Assembly: GCA_035651755.1 (NCBI GenBank)
Contig: DASRFA010000057.1
Location: 1 to 64,000 of the forward strand
Direction of reading: 5' to 3'
DNA from: DASRFA01 sp035651755
Lineage (GTDB): Bacteria; Desulfobacterota; Binatia; UBA12015
Length of the DNA stretch: 64,000 nt
How positions within the stretch are numbered: position 1 is the first letter of the stretch; each line of letters opens with the position of its first letter. The position numbers and the translations under genes are program-made. The notes below the pieces were generated by a model. The model saw nothing but the letters and a program-made list of their open reading frames with translations. It did not search any database and was not told where the DNA came from. This document shows positions 44,454-53,163 of this stretch, piece by piece.

Positions 44454-45242
44454 ATGATTCGCGCGCTCTACACCGCTGCGACCGGCATGGAGGCGCAGCA
44501 GCTCAACATCGACGTGATCGCGAACAACCTCGCGAACGTGAACACGACCGGCTTCAAGCGAAGCCGCGCCGACTTCCAGGACCTCCTCTACCAGACGCTC
44601 AAGGAGCCGGGCGCGCTCGCGACCGGAACGACGCAGATCTCGACCGGCATCCAGGTCGGGCTCGGGGTCAAGCCCGCCGCCGTCCAGCGGGTGCACCTGC
44701 AGGGCGACTTCACGCAAACCGCGAACCCACTCGACGTCGCGATCCGGGGCGACGGGCTCTTCCAGATCACGTTGCCCGACGGCTCGCTCGCGTACAGCCG
44801 CGCCGGCGCGTTCAAGCTCGACTCGACCGGCTCGCTCGTGACGTCGGACGGCGACTCGCTGACGCCGCAGGTCACGATCCCGCAGGGCGCGGAGTCGATC
44901 ACGATCGGCAACGACGGTACCGTGACCGTCAAGCTCCCCGGCCAGCCGACGGCGAGCCAGATCGGCCAGATCCAGACGGTCCGCTTCGCGAACCCGGGCG
45001 GCCTCCGCGCGCTCGGCCGGAACCTCTTCACGGAGACCGAGACCTCCGGCACGCCGCAGCTCGGCACGCCCGGGCAGGACGGCTTCGGCGAGCTCACCCA
45101 GGGATTCCTCGAGGGCTCCAACGTGAGCGTCGTCGAGGAGCTGGTCGCGATGATCAGCGGCCAGCGCGCCTACGAGATCAACTCGCGCGCCGTGTCCGCG
45201 GCGGACGACATGCTGCGGGCCGCGGTCGCGGTCGTGCGGTGA
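44454..45242 (+). CDS. flgG: Flagellar distal rod protein FlgG
   Basis: 262 residues: MIRALYTAATGMEAQQLNID, VIANNLANVNTTGFKRSRAD and FQDLLYQTLKEPGA give the usual FlgG N-terminus, and VEELVAMISGQRAYEINSRA with VSAADDMLRAA ends it. The family length is about 261. Forms the driveshaft; GAGGACGAGGGG precedes the ATG. Confidence 0.97.
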   Translation: MIRALYTAATGMEAQQLNIDVIANNLANVNTTGFKRSRADFQDLLYQTLKEPGALATGTTQISTGIQVGLGVKPAAVQRVHLQGDFTQTANPLDVAIRGDGLFQITLPDGSLAYSRAGAFKLDSTGSLVTSDGDSLTPQVTIPQGAESITIGNDGTVTVKLPGQPTASQIGQIQTVRFANPGGLRALGRNLFTETETSGTPQLGTPGQDGFGELTQGFLEGSNVSVVEELVAMISGQRAYEINSRAVSAADDMLRAAVAVVR

Positions 45243-45246
45243 CGCG

Positions 45247-46224
45247 ATGACGACGATCGTCCCTTCGCGCGCGATGCTCGCGCTCGTCCTCGCGGCGGCG
45301 CTCGCCGCCGCGCTCGCGGCGGTCCCCGGGCCGGCGCGCGGGGCGGCCGGCCGGATCGAGATCGCGCGCCAGGTGACGGTCGCCGGCGAGGAGATGCGGC
45401 TCGGCGACGTCGCCGAGCTGTCCGGCGACGCGCAGGCGCTCGCGGCGACGGCGCTCGGGCGCGCGCCCGCGCCCGGCGAGAGCCTGCGTCTCAGCGGCGA
45501 GTCGATCCTGCGGTGCCTCCGCGCCGCGGGGCTCGACGACGCGACCGTGTACACGATCCCCGCCTGGGTCCGGGTCACGCGCGCCTGGCAGGACATTCCC
45601 GATCACGAGCTGCGCGAGGCGATCCGCGAGCGCGTCGAGCCGGTGCTCGCCGCGGGCGAGTCGATCGACGAGATCGCGCTCCCTGCGACCGTGCGCGCGC
45701 CTCTCGGGGCGTACGCGATCGCGGTCGAGGATCTGCGCGCCGCGGGCGCGGGCGATCGCCGGCGCAAGGTCGACGTGCGGATCGAGCAGGAGGGCGAGGT
45801 GGTGGCGCGCGTGACGGCGCGGATCGGCGTCGCGGCGAGCGCGCCGGTCGTCGTCGCACGCCACGCGATCGAGCGCGGAGCGGTGCTGCGCGCCGAAGAC
45901 GTCGACGTCGCGGAGCGAAGCCTCGCCGGAGCGCCGCCGAGCGCGCTGCGCGAGGTCTCCGACGCGATCGGGAAGCAGACGCGCGTCGCGCTCGCCGGCG
46001 GCCGGCCGATCGTCGCGCAGTCGCTGGTCGCGCGCGCCGCGGTGCGAAAGGGCGATCCCGTGCGGGTCATCATCGACACGCCGGCGCTTCGCCTGAGCGT
46101 GCCGGGCGAGGCGCTGCAGGACGGCGGGGAGGGAGACCCGGTTCGCGTCAGGAACGCGAGCTCCGGGAAGGAGCTGACGGCGGAGGTGGTGGCCCATGGC
46201 GTGGTGCTGGTCGCGCCGCGCTGA
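45247..46224 (+). CDS. flgA: P-ring assembly chaperone FlgA
   Basis: 325 residues. An N-terminal signal peptide (ALVLAAALAAALAAVPGPARG) and a C-terminal SAF/ChapFlgA domain (VVVARHAIERGAVLRAEDVD, RPIVAQSLV, GEALQDGGEGDPVRVRNASS). The N-terminal half is longer than in enteric FlgA. It acts in the periplasm before FlgI assembly. It overlaps flgH by 29 bp if flgH starts at 46196. Confidence 0.92.
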   Translation: MTTIVPSRAMLALVLAAALAAALAAVPGPARGAAGRIEIARQVTVAGEEMRLGDVAELSGDAQALAATALGRAPAPGESLRLSGESILRCLRAAGLDDATVYTIPAWVRVTRAWQDIPDHELREAIRERVEPVLAAGESIDEIALPATVRAPLGAYAIAVEDLRAAGAGDRRRKVDVRIEQEGEVVARVTARIGVAASAPVVVARHAIERGAVLRAEDVDVAERSLAGAPPSALREVSDAIGKQTRVALAGGRPIVAQSLVARAAVRKGDPVRVIIDTPALRLSVPGEALQDGGEGDPVRVRNASSGKELTAEVVAHGVVLVAPR

Positions 46225-46957
46225 AGAGCGACGTCGCGCGGCCAGCCGCGCGCTCGCGACGGACCCAGCGGTGCGTGCGCTGGCCACGGTCGCGGCGGCG
46301 CTCGCGCTCGCGGGCTGCCCGCTCTTCCGGAGCGAGGTCGTGCCGCCCATCGGCGGCGAGGCTCTCATCCCGCCCGCGACCGCCGCGGCGCGCCGCGACG
46401 GCTCGCTCTGGCGCGACAACGTGAGCGCGAACCACCCCTTCAGCGACGCGACCGCGAAGCTCCCGGGCGATCTCCTCACCATCGTCATCTCCGAGGCCGA
46501 CTCGGGGAGCAGCACCGCCGACACCGACACCAAGAGCGACGCCAAGGTCTTCGGCAACCTGCCGCAGTTCTTCGGCCTCCCGCAGTACATCCAGCGCCGC
46601 AACCCGGACTTCGATCCGGACGCGCTCCTCGAGGCCGAGGCGAAGCGCCAGTGGGAGGGCTCGGGAGCGACCAACCGGCAGGGCACCCTGACCGCGCGCA
46701 TGACGGTCGAGGTGAAGGCGGTCTCGCCGGCCGGAAACATGTGGGTGCAGGGCGACAAGATCATCGCGATCAACAACGAGGACCGGCACGTCGTGCTGTC
46801 GGGCTGGGTCCGGCCGATCGACGTCAACTCGCGCAACGAGGTCGACTCGCACCGCCTCTCGTCCGCGCGCATCGACTACTACGGCATGGGCCCGGTCGGC
46901 CGGCAGCAGAAGGCGGGCTGGGGCATGTTCATCCTGGACTGGGTATGGCCGTTCTGA
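46196..46957 (+). CDS. flgH: L-ring lipoprotein FlgH
   Basis: 253 residues from ATG 46196, which has GGAGG at the right distance. GTG 46271 would give a more compact lipoprotein signal (MRALATVAAALALAGC) and is a real alternative. The lipobox is ALAGC. Family motifs are SLWRDNVSANHPFSDATAKL PGDLLTIVISE, ANRQGTL-type GATNRQGTLTARMTVEVKAV and GNMWVQGDKIIAINNEDRHV VLSGWVRP. Forms the outer-membrane ring, so the host has an outer membrane. Confidence 0.94.
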   Translation: MAWCWSRRAEERRRAASRALATDPAVRALATVAAALALAGCPLFRSEVVPPIGGEALIPPATAAARRDGSLWRDNVSANHPFSDATAKLPGDLLTIVISEADSGSSTADTDTKSDAKVFGNLPQFFGLPQYIQRRNPDFDPDALLEAEAKRQWEGSGATNRQGTLTARMTVEVKAVSPAGNMWVQGDKIIAINNEDRHVVLSGWVRPIDVNSRNEVDSHRLSSARIDYYGMGPVGRQQKAGWGMFILDWVWPF

Positions 46958-48096
46958 GCCGCTGCGCGCGCCAGCGCGCGTCCGTGGTCGCGCTCGCGTC
47001 GCTGGTCGGCACGAGCATCGTCGCGCTTCCGGCGCGACGACCGGCGCTCGCGTCGCGCATCAAGGACATCGCGTTCGTCGAGGGCATCCGCCCGAACCAG
47101 CTCACGGGCTACGGCGTCGTCGTCGGCCTCCAGGGGACGGGCGACGGCCAGCAGGCGCTCTTCACGATCCAGAGCATCCTGAACATGCTGCGGCGCCAGG
47201 GCGTGCTCATCACGGTCGATCCGCGGCAGATCCGCGTCAAGAACGCGGCGGCGGTGCTCGTGACCGCGTCGCTGCCGCCGTTCGCGCGCTCCGGCGACCG
47301 GATCGACGTGCAGGTGTCGTCGCTCGGCGACGCGAAGTCGCTGCGCGGCGGGACGCTGATCTCGACGCCGCTCGCCGGCGGCGACCAGCAGGTCTACGCG
47401 GTCGCGCAGGGGCCGGTCTCGCTCGGCGGCGGGTTCTCGACGTCGGCGCCCGGCGCGTCGGTCAGCAGCGGCCAGGTGACGGCGGGGGTCATCCCGAGCG
47501 GCGCGATCGTCGAGCGCGCGGTGCCGGCCGACTTCGCGGCCGACGGGCGCCTGCGGCTCAGCCTGCATCGCCCGGACATCACGACCGCGACGCGCGTCGC
47601 GAGCGCGATCGCGGCGTCGACGCGCGCGCCGGCCGAAGCGGTGAACCCGAAGACCATCGAGGTCCAGCTCGAGGGCGGCGGCGCGCTCGAGGCGATGCAG
47701 CTCTTGACGCGCATCGAGACCATCGACGTGGTGGCCGACACCGCGGCGCGGATCATCGTGAACGAGCGGACCGGCACGGTGATCATCGGACAGGACGTGC
47801 GCGTCAAGCCGGTCGCGGTCGCGCACGGGTCGCTCCAGGTCGAGGTCAAGACCGACTACGGCGTCTCGCAGCCGGCGCCCTTCTCGGGGGGGCAGACGGT
47901 CATCGTTCCGGACAGCCAGATCGTGACGCAGGAGGGCCAGAAGAGCAGCCTCGCGATCATCTCGCGCGGCGGGGTGAGCCTCGGGCAGCTCGTCGGCAAC
48001 CTGAACGCGCTTGGCGTGACCCCGCAGGACCTGATCGCCGTCCTCGAGGCGATCCAGTCGGCGGGTGCGCTCGAGGCCGAGCTGGAGATGATGTGA
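46945..48096 (+). CDS. flgI: P-ring protein FlgI
   Basis: 383 residues. A signal peptide (~1-37, ending ARRPALA) is followed by SRIKDIAFVEGIRPNQLTGY, GVVVGLQGTGDGQ, DVQVSSLGDAKSLRGGTLIS and a C-terminal LGVTPQDLIAVLEAIQSAGA. The length is close to the family's ~365. It overlaps flgH by 13 bp. Confidence 0.97.
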   Translation: MAVLSRCARQRASVVALASLVGTSIVALPARRPALASRIKDIAFVEGIRPNQLTGYGVVVGLQGTGDGQQALFTIQSILNMLRRQGVLITVDPRQIRVKNAAAVLVTASLPPFARSGDRIDVQVSSLGDAKSLRGGTLISTPLAGGDQQVYAVAQGPVSLGGGFSTSAPGASVSSGQVTAGVIPSGAIVERAVPADFAADGRLRLSLHRPDITTATRVASAIAASTRAPAEAVNPKTIEVQLEGGGALEAMQLLTRIETIDVVADTAARIIVNERTGTVIIGQDVRVKPVAVAHGSLQVEVKTDYGVSQPAPFSGGQTVIVPDSQIVTQEGQKSSLAIISRGGVSLGQLVGNLNALGVTPQDLIAVLEAIQSAGALEAELEMM

Positions 48097-48118
48097 CGAC
48101 CGAATCGCAGGTGATCGC

Positions 48119-48544
48119 GTGACCACGGGAACGGTGGACGGCGCCCTGGCGGTCGCCTCGCTCGCGACCGGCCCGCTCGGGGACGCCGACCTGGAGCGCC
48201 TGCGCGGGCGGAGTGCCGAGGAGGTTGCTCGGGAGTTCGAGGTGCTGCTGCTCGCGCAGATGATCGGGGCCATGCGCAAGACGGCCGAGATCTCGGGCTC
48301 GGAGAACGGCCTCCTCACGCCGTCCGCCGAGCGGCGCGTCTTCGACGGCATGTTCGACCAGGAGGTCGCCCGGAGCCTGGCCGAGAAGGCGGACCTCGGG
48401 ATCGCCCGCCAGGTCGCGGCCGGCCTCGCGAAGAAGGAGGCGGGCCGGGCGGCTCAAGTTTACGGCGGATCGGCCGAGTCCATATTGAATGCGCGGTCGC
48501 GGCCGCGGGCCGAGGTCCGACCGTCGCAGGAGGGCTCCTCATGA
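48119..48544 (+). CDS. flgJ: Rod-binding protein FlgJ, N-terminal domain only
   Basis: 141 residues from GTG. The rod-binding domain is AREFEVLLLAQMIGAMRKTA then GLLTPSAERRVFDGMFDQEV ARSLAEK. The muramidase domain of enteric FlgJ is absent, so another enzyme must open the peptidoglycan. The lytic transglycosylase at 59663-60451 is the candidate. The flgM promoter lies inside its 3' end. Confidence 0.9.
   Translation: MTTGTVDGALAVASLATGPLGDADLERLRGRSAEEVAREFEVLLLAQMIGAMRKTAEISGSENGLLTPSAERRVFDGMFDQEVARSLAEKADLGIARQVAAGLAKKEAGRAAQVYGGSAESILNARSRPRAEVRPSQEGSS
48454..48480 (+). promoter_or_regulatory. Sigma-28 (FliA) promoter for flgM
   Basis: TCAAGTTT, 11 bases, GCCGAGTC, inside the flgJ coding region. 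It is close to the consensus TAAAGTTT-N11-GCCGATAA. It would give FlgM (and flgNKL) a FliA-dependent promoter within the sigma-54 operon, a common feedback layout. Confidence 0.75.
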
Positions 48545-48840
48545 AGATCATCGGACCATCGTCCAACAACGTCGCGGACGTCGGGGCGCGCCCCGCATCG
48601 GAGAAGGGCTCCGCGCGCCCGGCCGCGACCGCACACGCGGGCGAATCGGGTCGCGTCGAGGTCTCGGACACCGCGCGCTGGCTCGCCGAGCTGAAGACCG
48701 CCGTGGGCGATCCGCTCGAGATCGACCAGCAGCGTGTCGCCGACCTCCGCTCGGCGATCGCCGACGGCCGCTTCGCGCCGACGCCGCGCGCGATCGCGGA
48801 ATCGATGCTGCGCGAATTCGCGGAGCTCGCCGGGAGCTGA
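48541..48840 (+). CDS. flgM: Anti-sigma-28 factor FlgM
   Basis: 99 residues. The N-terminal half is disordered. The C-terminal sigma-binding region has VEVSDTARWLAELKTAVGDP and QQRVADLRSAIADGRFAPTP RAIAESML. AGGAGGG precedes the ATG, which overlaps the flgJ stop. It holds FliA until the hook is complete, then is secreted. Confidence 0.93.
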   Translation: MKIIGPSSNNVADVGARPASEKGSARPAATAHAGESGRVEVSDTARWLAELKTAVGDPLEIDQQRVADLRSAIADGRFAPTPRAIAESMLREFAELAGS

Positions 48841-48843
48841 GCC

Positions 48844-49311
48844 GTGCGCGAGCCGAACGACAGCGAGATCGCGACCCTGCGCGACTGGCTCCGGCGCGAG
48901 CGCGAGTGCTGCGCCGCGCTCGTCGACGTCCTGCGCGCCGAGCGGACGGCGGCGGCCGGACACGATCTCCAGGCGCTGGTCGCCGCGCTGCGCGAGCGGG
49001 AGGCGATCCAGGCGCGGTGGGAGGCGGTCGCGCGACGGCGCGGCGAGCTGCTCGCGGCGATCGGTGGCGACTTCGCCGGCGCATCCGCGTCCGATCCGGA
49101 GCTCGGCGCGCTCCGCGCGGGTCTCGCCGAGGAGGCGCACAGCGTGCGGCGCGAGCAGTCGATCAACGAGGCGGTGCTCCGGCAATCGCTCGACTCGGTC
49201 AACGATCTCCTGGCGGCGATCCGCCGCCATCTTCCCGGCGCGCGCTACGACCGCCGCGCCGGCATGACGGCCGCGACGCCGGAGGGGTCGCACGCCGGCT
49301 GGCGGGCGTAG
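48844..49311 (+). CDS. flgN: FlgN chaperone for hook-filament junction proteins
   Basis: 155 residues from GTG, helical. LRDWLRRERECCAALVDVLR, ALREREAIQARWEAVARRRG and NEAVLRQSLDSVNDLLAAIR match the FlgN layout. Located directly before its clients flgK and flgL. Confidence 0.8.
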   Translation: MREPNDSEIATLRDWLRRERECCAALVDVLRAERTAAAGHDLQALVAALREREAIQARWEAVARRRGELLAAIGGDFAGASASDPELGALRAGLAEEAHSVRREQSINEAVLRQSLDSVNDLLAAIRRHLPGARYDRRAGMTAATPEGSHAGWRA

Positions 49312-49317
49312 CCGCTC

Positions 49318-50688
49318 GTGTCGATCTTCACGCCGCTCTCGATCGCGCGCAGCGCGCTCGTCGCGCAACAGCGCGCGCTGTCGGTCACGGGCGCGAACAT
49401 CGCGAACGTGAACACGCCGGGCTACACGCGCCAGCGCGCCGTGCTGAGCCCGGTCGGCGAGGGCGAAGCGGGCGGCGTGCGCGTCAGCACGATCGAGCGG
49501 GTCGTCGACCGGCTGCTCGACGCGCGCGAGCTCCGGAGCGCGTCGGCGCTCGGCAGCGCCGGGGTCGAGCGTGACTTCGCGGACCGCGTGCAGGCTCTCT
49601 TCCCGGTCGACGGCTCGAACATCGGGACCGCGCTCGACGACTTCTTCAGCGCGGCGAGCGAGCTCTCGACGCACCCCGAGGAGGTCGCCGTCCGGAGCGA
49701 TCTGCTCGCGCGCGCGGACGCGCTCGCGACCCGCATCCGCAGCACCGCGCAGGGCCTCGCCGATCTGCAGCGCGACGCGGACGGCCGCATCGTGGACAGC
49801 GCTCGCGACGTCAACCCGATCCTCGCCCAGATCGCGCGTCTCAACCGGTCGATCCCGGCGGCCGACCCGTCGAGCGGCGCGAACGAGCTCGCCGACCAGC
49901 GCCGCCAGGCGATCGCCGAGCTCGCGACGCGCCTCGACGTGCGGGTCGTCGAGCGGCCGAACGGGACCGCCGACGTCTTCGCCGCCTCCGGGGCGGCGCT
50001 CGTCCTCGGCGACCAGGCGGCGGAGCTCGCGGCCGAGCCCACGAGCGACCTCGGGCTCGACGGCTCGGCGCTCCACGCGCTCGGCGTGCGCGACGCGGGC
50101 GGTGGCGTCATCCCGCTCGCCGGGCCGCTCGGAGGCGAGCTGGGCGCGCTGCAGGAGCTGCGCGACACGACGCTTCCCGACGACGCCGGCGCCCTCGACG
50201 CGTTCGCGACGACGCTCCGCGACGCGGTGAACGGCGTGCAGACGGCGGCCTCGGGGCGGGACCTCGACGGTCTCGTCGGCCAGCCGCTCTTCTCGGGAAC
50301 CGGCGCCGCGGACCTCGCCGTCGCGCTCGCGGACCCGCGCGGGATCGCAGCCGCTCTGAGCGCGACGCCGGGCGACAACGCGAACGCGCTCGCCCTCGTC
50401 GCGCTCCGCACGACGGAGTTCCCGAGCCTGTCGGGGGCGCGCCTGGGGGACTTCCACGGCGACCTGCTGGCGCAGGTGGGCGGCCGCGCGCGCGACGCCG
50501 CAGACCGCTTGACGGTCGCGGAGAACCTCGCGGCGTCGCTGTCGGCGCAGCGCGAGTCGGTCTCTGGGGTGAGCCTCGAGGAGGAGTTCACCGACCTGAT
50601 CCGCTTCCAGCACGGCTTCCAGGCGGCGGGCCAGCTCGTCGCGGTCAGCAACCGGCTGCTCGACGACCTCATGGGGCTGGTGCGCTGA
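49318..50688 (+). CDS. flgK: Hook-filament junction protein FlgK (HAP1)
   Basis: 456 residues from GTG, with SIARSALVAQQRALSVTGAN and IANVNTPGYTRQRAVLSP at the N-terminus and GVSLEEEFTDLIRFQHGFQA AGQLV at the C-terminus. Shorter than enteric FlgK (~547), reflecting a reduced outer domain. It shares one base with the flgL start. Confidence 0.95.
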   Translation: MSIFTPLSIARSALVAQQRALSVTGANIANVNTPGYTRQRAVLSPVGEGEAGGVRVSTIERVVDRLLDARELRSASALGSAGVERDFADRVQALFPVDGSNIGTALDDFFSAASELSTHPEEVAVRSDLLARADALATRIRSTAQGLADLQRDADGRIVDSARDVNPILAQIARLNRSIPAADPSSGANELADQRRQAIAELATRLDVRVVERPNGTADVFAASGAALVLGDQAAELAAEPTSDLGLDGSALHALGVRDAGGGVIPLAGPLGGELGALQELRDTTLPDDAGALDAFATTLRDAVNGVQTAASGRDLDGLVGQPLFSGTGAADLAVALADPRGIAAALSATPGDNANALALVALRTTEFPSLSGARLGDFHGDLLAQVGGRARDAADRLTVAENLAASLSAQRESVSGVSLEEEFTDLIRFQHGFQAAGQLVAVSNRLLDDLMGLVR

Positions 50689-51578
50689 TGGTGTCGCGCG
50701 TGACGACGTCGCTCCTCTACCGCGAGCTCGTGACCCGCGTCGGACGTCTCCAGACGCGGCTCGCCGCCGCGAACGACGAGGTCAGCTCGCAGCGCCGCCT
50801 GCGCGAAGCGTCGAACGATCCCTCGGGCGCGGCGCTCGCGGCGCGCCTGCAGGGCGAGAAGGCGGACGTCGGCGCGGTCCGGAGCGCCCTCGGCTTCGCG
50901 ACCCAGGTCGTGGCGCGCCAGGACCTGGCTCTCGACCAGTCGGACCGGATCCTCGCCCGCGCGCGCGAGATCGCGACGCTCACCGCGAACGGCACGGCGA
51001 CGGTCGAGAGCCGGCAGCAGGCGGCGGTCGAGGTGGCGGAGCTCGAGCGGGGCCTGCTCGCGCAGGCGAACACGGAGCTCTCCGGCCGCTACGTCTTCGC
51101 CGGCCTCACGAGCGGCGCGGCGCCGTTCGCGTCGCTCGACGACAGCGGCTTCGATCCGCTCAACCCGTACTCCGGCCCGGCCACCCCGTTCCTCGTGCGG
51201 AGCGGCCCGGATCAGACCGTCGCCATCACCACGCCCGGCGACCAGGTGTTCGAGCCGGCGATCGCCGCCATCGACGGGCTCCGCGTCGCGCTCGCCGCGG
51301 GACAGGCGCCGACCGCGAGCATCGACGAGCTCGACGATGCCGCCACCGTGCTGCGCGCCGAGCGGACGATCGTCGGCGGCCGCGCGCGCCGGCTGAGCGA
51401 GCGCGACGGCGACCTGAACGCGGTCGAGCTGAACCTCGAGAAGCGCCTCGGCACGGTGCAGGGCGCCGACCTGACGGAATCGATCAGCCGGCTCGTGCAG
51501 CTCCAGACGGCCCTCCAGGCGACGCTCGAGGCCGGTCGAACGCTGCAGGCGAGCCTGCTCGACAGCATCCAGCTCTAG
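50688..51578 (+). CDS. flgL: Hook-filament junction protein FlgL (HAP3)
   Basis: 296 residues. RVTTSLLYRELVTRVGRLQT, EVSSQRRLREASNDPSGAAL and a flagellin-like C-terminus (LTESISRLVQLQTALQATLE AGRTLQASLLD). It joins hook and filament with FlgK. Confidence 0.94.
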   Translation: MVSRVTTSLLYRELVTRVGRLQTRLAAANDEVSSQRRLREASNDPSGAALAARLQGEKADVGAVRSALGFATQVVARQDLALDQSDRILARAREIATLTANGTATVESRQQAAVEVAELERGLLAQANTELSGRYVFAGLTSGAAPFASLDDSGFDPLNPYSGPATPFLVRSGPDQTVAITTPGDQVFEPAIAAIDGLRVALAAGQAPTASIDELDDAATVLRAERTIVGGRARRLSERDGDLNAVELNLEKRLGTVQGADLTESISRLVQLQTALQATLEAGRTLQASLLDSIQL

Positions 51579-51652
51579 GATGTCGGGCCGCGTGCCGGCA
51601 TCGGAGATGAAAACGGGCATGTGGCTCTTGACGAAGAGGGTGGGGGAGGACG

Positions 51653-52141
51653 ATGGAATCGACCGCTGAGCAGCTCGACGAGCCGCGTCCCGGACCGGCG
51701 TCGCCGGCGCCCGACACGATCCGCGTCGAGTCGCGCCGCGTCGGCGTCCTCGACGTGCCGCGCGACAAGGTCTTCACGATCGCGCGCGGCCTGATCGGCC
51801 TGCCGGCCGCGCGCCGCTTCGTGCTCGTCGACCATCGCCCGGGATCGCTCTTCCGCTGGCTCCTCTGCGTCGACGATCCCGAGCTCGCGTTCGTCGTCGC
51901 CGACCCGGCCACGGTCGTCGCGGCCTACCAGCCGCCGCTCGAGCAGGCGGCATCGGCTCTCGGCTGCGCGGTCGAGGACCTGGTGACGATGGTGCTCGTC
52001 ACGATCCCCGCGGATCCCCGCGACGTGAGCGTGAACCTGCTCGCGCCGATCGCCGTCGACGCGGCACGGCGGGTCGGCGTCCAGCTCGTCGTCGAAGGCG
52101 CCGACCTCGACACCGCGCATCGCATCCGCCCGCCGGCCTGA
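51653..52141 (+). CDS. fliW: Flagellar assembly factor FliW
   Basis: 162 residues. After a ~25-residue leader come FTIARGLIGLPAARRFVLVD, FRWLLCVDDPELAFVVADPA and VTIPADPRDVSVNLLAPIAV, typical of FliW. FliW binds flagellin and CsrA and lifts CsrA repression of flagellin translation. No csrA lies next to it, although the pair is usually adjacent. GGGGGAGGACG precedes the ATG. Confidence 0.93.
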   Translation: MESTAEQLDEPRPGPASPAPDTIRVESRRVGVLDVPRDKVFTIARGLIGLPAARRFVLVDHRPGSLFRWLLCVDDPELAFVVADPATVVAAYQPPLEQAASALGCAVEDLVTMVLVTIPADPRDVSVNLLAPIAVDAARRVGVQLVVEGADLDTAHRIRPPA

Positions 52142-52221
52142 CGTACCGCTTCGACGGCACGGTCGCGTCGTCGTGGCGGAGGCGTCGCCACACCGAAGCG
52201 CCGCCGCCACGATCGGCGCGA

Positions 52222-52260
52222 CGGAACGCCTTGCCGGGGCGGCCGGCAACGCTTGCCGCC
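52222..52260 (+). promoter_or_regulatory. Paired putative UAS for motA2
   Basis: Two adjacent copies of the shared element: CGGAACGCCTTGCCGGGGCG (from 52222) and GGCAACGCTTGCCGCC (52245-52260). They lie 50-85 bp before the sigma-54 promoter. Confidence 0.5.
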
Positions 52261-52308
52261 TGCGCCGCGGTCGGGCCTCGGGACACCGCGCGCAGCGACG
52301 CGGACAGC

Positions 52309-52324
52309 TGGCACCGGAGCTGCA
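52309..52324 (+). promoter_or_regulatory. Sigma-54 promoter of motA2-motB2
   Basis: TGGCACCGGAGCTGCA: TGGCAC at -24, GG-N10-GC, CTGCA at -12. The predicted start near 52335 is only a few bases before the first usable ATG. Confidence 0.7.
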
Positions 52325-52338
52325 TCGCAGCGCCGGCC

Positions 52339-53163
52339 ATGAGAATGCCCGCACCGCTCGCCCGCATCCGCCCCGGCGTGCCGGGCGTCGCGCTCGCGAC
52401 GCTCGCCGTCGCGACCGCCGGCGCCTTCGCCGCCGGTCTGCTCGAGCCGATCTCGCTCGCGATCAGCGTCGGCGGCGCGCTCGCCGTCGCGCGCGCGACC
52501 TTCTCGGGCGAGCGCATCCGCGCGACCTGGGCGCGCGTGTGGGAGGCGCTCGCCGAGCCCGGAGCGGAGGCCGCCGACGAGGAGATCGAGTCGCTCATCG
52601 CGACCGTCAAGCAGCTCGCGCGCGTGCATCGCCTCGAGGGCGCGCCCGGCCTGGAGCGAGCGCTCGCCGGGGAGCCGATCGCCGCGCTCGAGCGCGCCGG
52701 CCGCCACGCCCTCGACGCCGCCGATTCCGACGAGCTCGCCGCGCTGCTCGACGGCGAGGCGAGGCGCGAGGCGAGCGACGGCGAGGCCGCGTGCCAGGTG
52801 CTCACCACGCTCGGAAAGCTCTTCCCGGCGTTCGGGCTCATCGGAACGCTCATCGGGCTCGCGCACATGCTGCCGCGACTCGGAAGCGGCGACGTCACGA
52901 CGATCGGTCCCGGGCTCGGGGTCGCGGTGCTGACGACGCTCTACGGCGCGCTCCTCGCGAACGCGGTCGTGCTGCCGCTCGCGACGAAGCTGCAGGCGTC
53001 GATCGCACGCCGGCTGCTCGTGAGGGGACTCGTCGCGACGGGCGTCGAGCTCGTCCACCGCCGCGCCTATCCGACGCAGGTCGAGCGCGCGATGCGCGCG
53101 TACGTCGGCACCGCCCCGCGCGAGCCGGGTCGCATCGTGCTGCTCCATGAGCGCGCGGCCTGA
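52339..53163 (+). CDS. Second MotA/TolQ/ExbB-family stator protein
   Basis: 274 residues. Hydrophobic helices at ~15-45 (VALATLAVATAGAFAAGLLE and ISLAISVGGALAVA) precede a ~100-residue cytoplasmic loop, then LGKLFPAFGLIGTLIGLAHM and VLTTLYGALLANAVVLPLAT, as in MotA. ATG 52339 or 52345 follow the predicted transcription start almost immediately, and no Shine-Dalgarno is seen. It overlaps the following MotB-like gene by 17 bp. It is diverged from the motA at 57245-58111 and has its own promoter class. Confidence 0.78.
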   Translation: MRMPAPLARIRPGVPGVALATLAVATAGAFAAGLLEPISLAISVGGALAVARATFSGERIRATWARVWEALAEPGAEAADEEIESLIATVKQLARVHRLEGAPGLERALAGEPIAALERAGRHALDAADSDELAALLDGEARREASDGEAACQVLTTLGKLFPAFGLIGTLIGLAHMLPRLGSGDVTTIGPGLGVAVLTTLYGALLANAVVLPLATKLQASIARRLLVRGLVATGVELVHRRAYPTQVERAMRAYVGTAPREPGRIVLLHERAA

